A stretch of DNA of 64,000 bases from Marthasterias glacialis (lineage: Eukaryota; Echinodermata; Asteroidea; Forcipulatida; Asteriidae), in NCBI GenBank assembly GCA_911728455.2, contig OU452222.1, forward strand, positions 15,665,201 to 15,729,200, written 5' to 3'. The notes beneath the pieces were generated by a model. The model was not told the DNA's origin, did no database searches, and saw nothing but the letters and a program-made list of their open reading frames with translations. The number at the start of each line of letters is the position of its first letter. Position 1 is the first letter of the stretch. This document shows, piece by piece, positions 11,901 to 23,900 of the stretch. The translations under genes were made by a program, and so were the position numbers.

Positions 11901-14900
11901 GCCGCCTGGTGACTCAGTGGTTTATGTTAGTTTATTTTTCATGGTTTGCAAGCAGATAATCAGCAAGGTCGTAAATTGCTTTGCTGTGTTCACGATATAC
12001 GATAGTAGATGTGAGGCCAGTGAAAGTTTTCACTTTTATGTCAGCCATTTCAACAACCCAAGAGCGCATGTGGTGCTGAGTTGTGAGTGTGATTTATTTA
12101 GTGGACCGCTTTTAGGAAGAATCACATCTCCTTGGTGTCACACTAGAGGGCGCATTGTATTGTCAATCGCTTGTATTCTTGGAATACTCGGAGTGTTTTT
12201 AGAAATTGATGACTTTTGTTCGTCTTTACCCACAGAGTTTCCAAAGCCACAAAGCTGATGTCCAGACACTGTGTGTCAGCGATGATGAGAAGTCCGTCTG
12301 TACGGCAGGAATCGAACCCGTCATCTCGCAGTTCCACCTCGTTGACAAGGAGGGTAGTGGAGAGTCATTGACATGGGTGCGGTCGCGTAACATTAGTGAG
12401 AGAGGGCATAAAGTGGGTCACACCCACGACATCAAGGCGTTGGTCTTCTGTGGAGACCACGTGGTATCTGGGGGTGAGTTTTATGAATTATCACAAAACC
12501 TTTTACTATTCGGACGGGGTACAAGTTGAGTTCAAAGATTTGCCAAAAGTTACGGTAACACCCGTTTCAGACTGGCATTCCAAAGTCGTGCCAAACCAAA
12601 TAGATTAGGAGCGACTCTAGATTTCGGTTTCAGACAGGCAAACTGAATTAACATAAATTTGCATTAGGTTCGGATCATGACAAGATCGACTTCTGAACCC
12701 AAGATGCAAGACCCAAGACCCAAGACCCAAGGCAATTCACAGCAACCAGTTTAACAATAAGGGAATAAAAGTGTGGTGAAGAGGTTTTCAACTAGTTGTT
12801 TAAACACGGTGAGGCCTGGGGCGCATTTTGACGACCTCGACCAGAAACAAGTTTGAGCTTCGGTCATTAGTTTAGAGTTTTCGTGTGTTCTGTTTAACCA
12901 CAGTGATGCAGCTGTTCCGACCAAACCGTAACCGAGTTGTTGGCTCGGTGAGGCTTGATTTCAAGATGGCTGATTCCACAAACATACAAAAAGTGTAAAC
13001 AGAATTCTTTTAAAAATGAAAAATCTTAAAGCATACCAATCCAACAATGTTGATAAAATTACAAAAACTAAGTTCCATTACCTGAAAATAAAAAGAAGGC
13101 TGTACATTTTGAGAACATTTATTTCTAAGAAATGTACCCACGTCACAAACTGTTCCTCTCAAAAATTGTTCTGGTCTGTGAATTTGACGTCAGAAACTTG
13201 TTTCTTGTCGAGGTCCCCAAACATACCCCTGGTTCTTGATAATTTTACCGAGACAAAGTGAGGTAAATTTTTTTGTTTTATTAAATAGCTATAAAAACCT
13301 GCTCCTTTTCTCAATAAAAATGTCTGGCACCCCCAGACAAAGATATTGACTAATGGGGAGACCGCAAACATAAGGCTAGATTGCGAAATTCAATAAAACT
13401 TTTCCTACTTTTTCCCAAGGGCCAAATGTCATGCCCATCAGGCCTGATACCTCACAGAGGCAACAGAGGCAATTGCCCTGATCATTGCCTTTGTGCCCCT
13501 TGAAATGTTCCAATAGAAATTTACAATTTCCTCATGGGGGTGCTCTTTACAAAGGAGAAAGTGCCTTGGTGCCCTCTGCCCTTTCAAAAAGGAAGCACAC
13601 AGGCCTGCATGCCTGTGTATGGAAAGATTTTACACACGGTTTTACTACAGGCCTTTAGTTTGAAAGTTGCTTTCCGGCCGTGCAAAGTTTCAAGTCCGCC
13701 TTGTTTTATTGTCGTTTGTATTGCTAGGTGTCGACACCAACCTGATGGTGAGTCCTGTAGAGGTTGATTCCGCTCATCAGAAGTTCAAGAAACAACAGAC
13801 AGCCCAGTTTAAGAGGCTCCTACCTGCGTATCCCAGTGTGAGTAGCGAAGTACTTGTATATTGGCTGTAATTTTGACTTCACAGTATGAGGGCGCTTTCA
13901 ACAGCGAATTTCCCTGCATCACAACAACACTTTTATCTTATTTTGACTACCTGTGTGTTGTTTTCTTGTATCAATTGCCAAAGAATTAGTAATAATAGTA
14001 AACAGTGACAAAAATCCAGTTTGTTTTACTTGTTTCACATCATGTAAGTTTGTTTCACATACGCCCTCACGCTGTCAAAAATACTGCAAATTGCACAAAT
14101 TCTTTTCAATGCTCATTTTCAATGCAAAAAATTTTTCTGCTGATTTCCATTTTTTTTGTTGACAAAAGAGAACCAATAAACACTGTATAAAACGTGGCAT
14201 GTCATGGCCGTGCAGTCCAGGGCACTGGACTTGTAAGTTCTGGTGTTCTGATCAGCAGAGTGTGGGTCCTGGTCTTGACACTTGGTGTCCTTGAGCAAGA
14301 CACTTAACCATTATTGCTTTGTCCTTCAGATGGGACATAAAGCTGTTGGTCCCTTGTGTTGTGTAATGCACGTAAAAGAACCCAGTGTACTTACTGTTAA
14401 GAGAAAGAGTTGACGCGTTGTTTTCTGGTATAGTTGGCCGAATATTGCCCCACATCACCTTGTAAACCTCACAAGATGCTACATGTAAAGTATGGGTCTC
14501 ATATTCATAACTCTGCATACCTGTTGTTAAAACATTGAAAGCATATCGGAGCCGTGAGCGCTCTTCTGTGGCAGATATATTGGCACTTTATTATTATCAT
14601 TAAGTGAGGTTGACCATTTCCTCCTTTTTAGCAGTAACAAATTTGCATGTCTGTGTCTATGATTTTTTGATAGAGTAAGCCGTTGGGAGAAGCATTTCTG
14701 CACTGTGCCTCACCCTCGTCCTTTCATCCTTTTTATCTTTTCGCATCCCAACAGAAATCTCTCGTTTGCAGTGCTCCAGATGCACAGTTTCTACTTTTCC
14801 AGTTTCCACTCCATCTTGAAGTGTGGAAGCTTGGCTCAACACTTACAACAGAAGGTACTGCCCCGTTGTTGATTTCGCGGCCTTTCTTGCGCGTGAAGTA

Positions 14901-17900
14901 ATCTACTGAGCCGCTGTGAGCGTCGCAGGGTAGTGAAAGAGTTCAAATTCAGCCCCTCTTTTCACTTGAGGTTCATTTATAAAAGAAGTCAATTTCAAAT
15001 TTCCTCCATCAAAAGATTTCAGTAAGGGGTCTTGTCGAAAATTTTTCCAGGACAGATAGTCGGAAAACATTCCTCAGATGTGGAATTTTCATTGGATCTT
15101 GATCGGATTTTTTTGTCTATGGTAGACATTGTTTTCCTCGTTGAATGGAATGCAGCTCTCATATGCACCCTGTTAGACACTCTGTGGTGCGATTTGGAAT
15201 GAGCTGGAAGGTTTTGAGGTCATTGGTGTGTGGTGTAGCTACACCCGAGCTGGAAACTGCAAATCAGCCCTGCGGAGACCCCCTGCTTGTTTTCCAGTAG
15301 ATCTAAGTCTCTGCGGTTTGTAAACAATTGATCTCTGGAGGAAGCCAGGCGCTGCTAACTTCTCCAATGGTTTCTCCAATAACAAAATTGCAAACAAGGT
15401 CAATCAACAGTTGGTGATTAAACTTGTCCCGGAACTGTTTTTACCCACTTGTTGGAAAAAATTTGGGGATGCTATTGGTTTTTGTTGTTGGTCATGGAGA
15501 AGGAAGTATTGTTGAGGAGAAGACACTAAGTCTTGAGAAGGACCATTTCTGACCTAGGAACAAAATAAAGAAGGGCCTTGGGGCACCAGGGCCACATCCC
15601 GGGCCCAATTTGATAACTCGGCTAACCGCTAGTCAAAAACTGGCGCTTTTGGTAGCAGACGTAATCGTGTCGATCATAAGCGTATTTCCAGGTTAGGAAG
15701 GAAACTTTTGTTTGTGAATGCGTACTTCACACTACTAACTAAGCATTCTTCACTTATAAATGTAGTTACTGAAGACGTTGAATGCTTACCCTGTAAGCGG
15801 AGAATGTTGACTGTTAGTGCAGAAATACATGATAATGGCGTGTCGTGGCCGAACGGTCAAGCACACTGGACTCAAGCTCTGGTGTTTTGGTGTCAGCAGA
15901 GTGCGGGTTTGAGTTCCAGTCTTGACACTTGCGTCCTTAAGCACGACACGTGTTAACGCCGGATGACTTTTATACACACTGGCAGAAGTCAGATGGCGTG
16001 AATTTTGTATTTTTGTGTGAGTTTAGAAGACCGGATAAAGGTCGCCCGGATATTCCATTACAGAGCGTGCACAGCACATGCACTCACTGTTCAACGCTTC
16101 GTTTCACTTCGTTTTAAACTCTGATGTGATGCGGGTATCCGTTTTGTTGGAGTATGTTATCCAGATCCAGATTCACCCACACAAAGAGGACAGATGGTAC
16201 TGAAAATAATGCTGAAATTCTCCCTTTGTTATGCTTTGTTCTTTGCTTGTAAGATTGGATTACAAGACATCAAGAGGCTTCCATCGTTGTCTGTCATTGT
16301 ATTTCAGCTCAATGGTGGTAAGTCTCAGTGAACCGAGATTCCAGCCTTGGTTCTTGCCGTGGGACCAGTTGTCGGCTCTGTCTTGTGGCCGAGGTTTTGC
16401 AAATCATGCTGAATGAATCTGATATTTTCTCGAAAGAGAAACAAACAGTCTTGGTGCTTGTTCTCTTGGCTTTGTTTAGCCAGGGTTGCTTTGCGCCAGC
16501 GGTATTCTCAAAGAAGAAATGATTCTGGCCATTCCAAAAAGTTAATCCCGTCAGATGGAACAGGAATGTTTCGAAAACCCTGGTGCTAAATGATTTTAAA
16601 CTATCATTGCTTCTTCCTTTGGATGGGACAGGAAACCGTTGGTCCTGTGTGTTGTGTAATGCTTGAAAAGAACCTGGAACACTTATTGTTAAAGAGAAGG
16701 GGTATGCCCTCGTGTTTTTTGGCATGGTTAGCAGCAGATTGCACCCCATCACCTTGGAAAACTCTTTCAAGGTGCTACATATATGTTTCATATTTCAAAA
16801 AATTAGTAAACCTGTCTTGTTTTGAAGTATATAAATGAGAGCTTTGAGACGCCCGTTGATAAAGCTTTGTACGAGAACTGATTGTTATTATTAAGACTTT
16901 CAGCTCAATTTGTATGAATAAGAAATATAAAAACTCAATGACAAACTTACACAAGCCACTGTTTAGTATTTATTCAAGGCTTTAACTTCTTTGAAAGCTG
17001 TATATTCAGTTTTATGTTGCATTTTTCCCCCCACTAGGCACAGATGGAGAGTCACTACCATTGTCAGATCGACAGCTTAAACTGCTGGAGCTGAAGGCTA
17101 AGGTAAACTTTGTTTTCATTTTCTCAACAATCTTCAACATCATAAGTTGCCCCGTTTAATAACTGAAAGATTTATTTTTCGTTATTGAATGGTTTATTTG
17201 AAAAACTTGCAGTGTACCGTGAGCGGAAGGTCAAATTACATATGCTTTACCATTGTTACAAGTTGAAACTTTCTGTGCCACATTTACAGTTAAACAGTTA
17301 AAATCAAACATCTTTTTAACCAGTTGACTCCGGACAACTTGTAACCGAGAAAATGTTTTTGTGGCAGCAAATGGGCGACGTTTAACAACGCCATCGTGTA
17401 AAATCGGAATACCTGAACAAATGCTGCCCGGACATTCCACTGCTGAGCCTCTCGATGCCACGTTATCCTCTTCTCAAAAAGACAAAAGATCTGGAATCGG
17501 GGATAACACCATAACCCCTGACAAGGGGTGAAAATCTGAGAAATATTCCATTCCATCTATCACTTTTTGTGTGGGTGAAACAAAGCATATCAGCGTGGGT
17601 GCATGCACTGTACAGGCTCCGAATCAAAAGTTTCTGTGCGACCTCTGTTACGGGCTTCGAATTCCACAAAAAAATATATGAAATTCACGTCACCTGTTTG
17701 CTAGCATGGAAAATGTTTGGCGTGTGTACACCTCATCCGGCGCCAACTGGTTAAAAGTCTGTACTCATTCACTAAACTTTGGTACTTTTTTAGAGCCATA
17801 TTTGCTTGTAAAATTCTGCAACTTCTTCTCCGATGGGGGCATCTCGCGTGTCCCCAAATCCATCAAAACAAACTAAAGATTTATCTGAGGAGTTGTAAGA

Positions 17901-20900
17901 TATGTTCTGAGAAGAAATGTCAGTACAACAATAGATCCCTGGCATACACCAGCATCACTGAGGTCAAACATTGCACAACTATCAGCCAATGAGAGGTCTT
18001 CCTTTGACTTCAAGTGAGGGCGCTGTTTGAGCTCCTGATGTTGTATGCAAGGGTGGTTCTGCCGTTGCGTCCAAAAGTGAAAAGCTACATGTATTTTCTG
18101 TTCAACTTTTTGGGTATAGTGATGGAACAACATTGGTCTTACCAGACTGGGGCCAATCTCATACAGCATGAAATATTGCGTACATATTTTAAAATTTTAT
18201 AATAGTGAAAATTTGCAAGTAGCAAGTCCCAACTAAACACCTCGTAGCGTGTCATGGCTGAGCGGTCTAGTGCACCGGACTCAAGTTCTGGTGGTCAAGT
18301 CATCGGGGTGTGGGTTCGAATGCCGATCATGACACTTGTGTCCTTAAGCAAGATGCTTTACTATAATTGCTTCTCTTCATCCAGGGGTATAAATGGGTAC
18401 CTGTGAGGGTAGAGGTTGATATTGTGTTTGAAAAAGCCTTCGGAGTGCTGTGGCAGCTCGGGGCTGTGTACTTCCCAGGGAGCTGAGAAAGATTACAGGA
18501 ATGTTATTGGCCCAATGACCGGGGCACTAATGTAAAGCGCATTGAGACGTTATTGTGAAATGGGCTATATAAGAACTAGTTATTATTATTATTACTAATA
18601 ATATATTATGTCAGAATTGTTGGCTTCGGCTACGTCTGGATCGCTGCGTCATTGTGCATTGGTGTATAGGACATCCTTGGCAACACCCTTAGCAACAGCC
18701 GTAGCCAGAGCCATAGCCGCCAGTTGGGATATTGCCTAAGTGCCTCTCTCCTCCTCCCTACGCATGTATGCTTTCAATATAAAGACTTGATACTTCGTGG
18801 AAGCAATGGAAAATACAGCGCAAGACTTTGGCACGACAGGTGGCAGCAGACATACTGGGTAGAGTACCATTACTTTCATAGTTCTGAGGATGCGCACATT
18901 TCCCAAGAACAATGGATCTACCTGGTAGGTCTGCTGCATCCTGAAAGTCTCCCAATGCCATTGAAATACTTCAGTAGAAAATCATATCTTGGCGGTGCCC
19001 TAATACCAAGGTAGAGCTACCGCTGCCCTCACAAGAAGAAAGCAGGCCTGCATTTTGTATCAAGTGACAACAGTATAAAAGGGATGTGCCAGTTTAAAGG
19101 TGCTTTATCAATCTTGCTGGTCTTGGATGTGACACTCTGCGAAGAATCCCCCAATGGTCTTTTTTTACTGGGTCAAATGGGGCTCTGAGAAATCAAAACA
19201 ATTTTTCACTTGGCAGAGGGCACAAAGGCCCACCCACGCAACTCACAAAATTGTGTGTTTTACGTGTCAGTGTGTATTTAGGTCACATGATGTTTTCACC
19301 GTTGGTAACGCTGTCAGAGTAATACATTATTAATGTGCCATACTCGTGTCCTCGACATAATGTTGTCATGGGAGGCCGCAGTCTTCTGATTTTGGATTTC
19401 TACTGGGACACATGGGAAACCGTTTTATCAAGGGATCTACCCTACGCCGGTATCTCAAAAGTGCTTTCCTTAACCAAGAAAATGTGGTTCACCAGAGCAA
19501 GGTGTTTTGTCTTTATTGCGAGTGCCAGATGTTTTCAGTGCCAAATGAAACAATCGCGGTATTTGGGTCTCATCAGCTCGACACGGATACTCTTCGAGAG
19601 GGAAGGTGGTCGGGAGATGAGTTTCACAGGTTGAATGACGAGGGTGAATAAAAAATCCCTTTGTGGAGGTTGGGGGGGGGGTAATTAGAGGAGACCCTTT
19701 CTTGAAAGGAAGGGGTATCTTCTTGGGCAGGTGCCGGGCGTGGAGTTTCGCAGAGATCAGAACAGACCTTCGCTTCAAGGCTTGTTAGTTAAAAAAGTAG
19801 GACGTTTCCTGATTTCAAGATTTGTCATTGAAGACGTGCATTGGCTTTTAGATTTTCTTGATAGAAATGAAGATGCTGTTAACAAAAGAATAGACTTAGC
19901 CCTTTTGTATCAAAATTTTGTAGTTTTCAATTTGTGTTTGTATCAGCGGCGTAGCCAGGATATTTTAACTGGGGTTTGGGGCAGGGTTGGGCCAGGAGCC
20001 ATGTTTTTTTAATGAATTACATGTATCTAGATGGGGGGCACCTGGGGGGGGCATTGGAAAATTGTGGGGGGGCCAGGCCCTACTAGGCCCCCCTCCCCCC
20101 TCCCCCTTAATCTCATGACATAAAAGTGACCGCTACATAGTTTTAGTTTTCATTGATGTGTCTATTGGTTGATAGATTTTCTTTGGAGAGGTGAAGATGC
20201 CATCAACGGAAGAAAGGCACAGCCCTGTTGTTTTGAAAACCTCTTAGTTTTCAAATTGTGTTGATGTCGAAGGTGTGTAAATTACCTGGGATGGTCATCT
20301 CAAGATCTAGCAGAGACCGCTACAAAGTTTCAGGATTCTACTATTTTTGTACAATCACACCCCAAGCTTCTGTTGCACCCTGGCCTGCTCTTTAAGATGA
20401 CCCTGTAGACTTTCAGATGTTTTAATGGAAGTACCTTTTCATCAAGATGAGATTGGTATGCCTGATTCAAAGATCAGTGGTTGTTTTTTTTTTTTTTTTT
20501 TTTTTTTGGGGGGGGGCCTGCAGTTGCAACAATCCAATAATTCAGCAATTGTTCATTTGTCCCCCAGTACAAAATCAGACAACTCCCTTAGATGGATTTT
20601 GAAGGATTTGTGACTGTTTGGGCCATGTCAACTCAGGCAATTTACTAGTAACGTGTTCCAGGCAATCTCCAAGAAGAATGGGCACTCACTATTTGAATTT
20701 TCACAGATTTCCTGTGGATGGAAAGACATTGTTTAAAAACAAACGCCTCTCGTGGAGCTGATGTGTTCCTTTTGTGTGCAGTGCAACTGGTTCCCTCCAA
20801 GTGACCTCATGTGACAAGTCCCTTAAGGTTAATACCGTGCAGAAATAATCAGTATTTTTCCTGAAGAGAACTAGTTCTTGTGAATCTTTAAAAAGGGAAT

Positions 20901-23900
20901 AAAAGAGTGGTAACGAGGTTTTTAAAACAGCAGTTTAAGACCAGAAGGGTCGTGCCTGCGTGATTTCGGCTGGGTTCTTTATTGCACGACCTCGAGTCTA
21001 CACTACTCTTTTATTCCCATTCATAAATGCAGATTTTTGTTGAAAAGCATAATAATGTAGGAAAATCTGTAAAAACATTTATGTTTTTTCAAATTTAATT
21101 CCTGTCTGTTCTGCAATGCTCAACTGTTGTGCGAGCTCCTATGAACTTATAGACTAAACATTGAGTACTGGTATGTATTGATTGTGTCCATGTACATGTA
21201 AGCTTGTGCACCAACACGCTTATGGCTATGAGCGCCAAACGTGCATTCGCCAACTGGTCTTAAACAGCTCCAGCTATGTCTTTATGAACCGTTTAAAACC
21301 AGGTAAACATGGTCGTGTGACCACCTTTCAATCAATGGGACTGCCTAAACTGTCTAGGGTATTATAATTTATGAATGGAACACATGTACACAGTGACATT
21401 GCTTTGTTTCCATTTAGTTCTGCCCTGCATTCTCTTAGAAATGTTTCCCAGTTTGTTACTGTATTTTATTTTATTTTAAAAATACTATTTATACAATAAA
21501 TAGTAATCAAATCCATGCTTGAAATGTCCCCAGTAGGACAGATCCCACCTCTCCCCCTCAAAAGAAATCTAAAAATAACTAGACATCAGTTTTTGTGACA
21601 TCACAAAAACAAGGTGTTCGGGATTACGGTAGTTATTGTTATTATTTGCCGTATTTAAAGTAGATTCAACTTAAATATCTACTTATTAACATAAAAAGGT
21701 TAAATTGATTTTTTGAAATAATTAACTTTGATTTAATGTAATTAGACACCCGATGATGTCATCATGACGTCACTTCAGTGGTTTCATGTCCTGGTAGAAC
21801 TCTAACTATAATGTGAAGTTTGAAGTTTGTGTGACCTTAAGAAGTGTGCATTTGTTAGGGGACAAACACGAGGGAGAAGAAGAAGAAGAAGTGAAAGAAA
21901 AGAAAACTGAACAAAAAGCAAAGGGATCCCTTTAATTCCTGACTACATGTGACACTGTAATTACTTCTGGAGGAGTAAGAGAGAAAAACTGTACATGGGA
22001 AAACTTACATGTGCTGGCAGGGTTGTGTGATGTGTTCTTAGTTACTTAAGTCGGAATGTCTCTGTTACACTTTGAACGCTAACAAAATCACAGTGGAGAA
22101 ACCGTTTGAACTCATGACTCAGGCATGAACTCGGAATGCCTGAAAGCTCAATTTACCCCCTCGTTACATTCAATTTGTTATTCCTCTCGGAAAGCCCCAC
22201 CATGTTTAAACGCAATTTTCTCGGAGAGGAAGACTAGAAATTTGAAGGTGTGTTTGCTTTGGGATCCAGCCCAGTCTCAATTTAATTTGAAAACACAGCA
22301 AGAATGTTGTGGATGGGTAAAAACCGGGGATCGCTGTCCGTCAAAATGGTGGGAGGCAGTGGAGTTCACAGGAACCCATCGACTCTCGGAGGGGGGGGGG
22401 AAACCTTAACAAGTCCTTGAACTCTTTTTTTCCTCGTTAATAGGAAGCAGATGGTTGTATCCATCATGGAGCATTCATGTTGTTTACTTTGTTTTTGATC
22501 AGTCGTGAATGATTCATCTGTAATGAGCCATCTAGCACAAGATTGATCTTGTTTATCTGTAAAGTCACTTAAAGATCTGATTTGGGTTATATGTTGTTGT
22601 TTTTTGTGGGGTTTTTTTTGGGAAGAGTTAATTCTTTCCAGGTTTTTAGTTATTTGCATTTTACCCATACACCGATGTGAGTTGTATGGGTGAAACACAA
22701 ATAATTGTCTTTATCCCGATGCAAAGTTGCCATCTACTGTTAGAAATTATTGTGGTACCTGCTGCTAAAATAAAGGATTCAAACTGTCTCTAGCTACCAG
22801 TCAATCTCGGTGGTCTAGTTGGTAAGACATCTTCTCTAGAATGGCAAAGGTCGAGGGGTTCGAACCCAACCTGAGTAATACGCCTGTGTTTTTTTCATAG
22901 GACTCGGGGAAAGTGCTGAGTGTATGGTGCCTAACTCTTACAAAACAAATAACATTCTTTATCCCCAATGCAGACTTAACATCTATTAAAAGGTTTGAAG
23001 TTGTTTTAGGAAACATGCTATATCCGACCTGAGAAATTTCCATTAAGTTAAATCTCCTGAAGAGGAACAGTGTATACTGTCTGAAACGTCAAGACCCGTC
23101 TCACCCCTAAAACTATCAAGCCTTCCTTTAGAAGATTTATATTACACGGTTGTCACTCGTAAATTAGTAACTTCCAGTTGTGCATTGTTCTTTCAACAAC
23201 TGTGAATATCAAGGTTAGTTCCTAGTAATGGGTAAATCCAAAAATAATTTTTGTTATGCCTGATGCCTGTTTGTTACATGTATTAAATTGTTGCGGTACC
23301 TGCCGCTAAGTGAAGGATTCGGTGGTCTAGTGGTTAAGACATCTGCTCTAGATTGCGAAGGACTTGGGTTTAAATCCCACCAGAGGATTATGCCTGTGGA
23401 TTTTTTTCTCGCAGGACTTGGGGGGGGGGAGCATTGAGTATACAGTGCTTATCACCCATCTGTGTAGGGTAAAACACACACAAAAAATAAGTTTTGGATG
23501 TTATGCATGTCATGTTCATATTTGTTTTTTTTAAGTTTGCCAAATGGAAAATAAGAACCAACTGTTAATAGGAGATAAACGTCTCACACATGGCAGTATT
23601 TCATGCTCAAATATTCCCCACGGGAATGGTACTTTATAAAAAATTCACTTTCAGATTAAATGGTTGTTCCTTTAAATTTCCAGGCATTACCAATTATGTA
23701 TAAATCCTTCAACAGAGGCAGGGATTAGAAATATATTTCTTTTAGATCTGATTTATTTTTAAAGATGTATGTCTGTGCTCCTGTGATTTGTGCTTGAACA
23801 TGAATTGATTCCAGCAAATGACATTTAAAAGAGCATGTCATTTTATAACAAATATAATAAAAAAAAATCAGGTTTTGACTCTGTAGATGGCCATAAAAAT

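Noticed and set aside
12236-12240. Alternative exon 6 acceptor two bases downstream (CACAGAG)
   Set aside because: It would shift the frame relative to exon 5 and lose the human-matched reading.
16309-16791. 160-codon reverse-strand open frame
   Set aside because: It runs through a family A element and across the boundary into a SINE; no shared protein in other copies.
18724-19014. 96-codon forward open frame in intron 9 as a nested gene
   Set aside because: No motif, no start or splice support.
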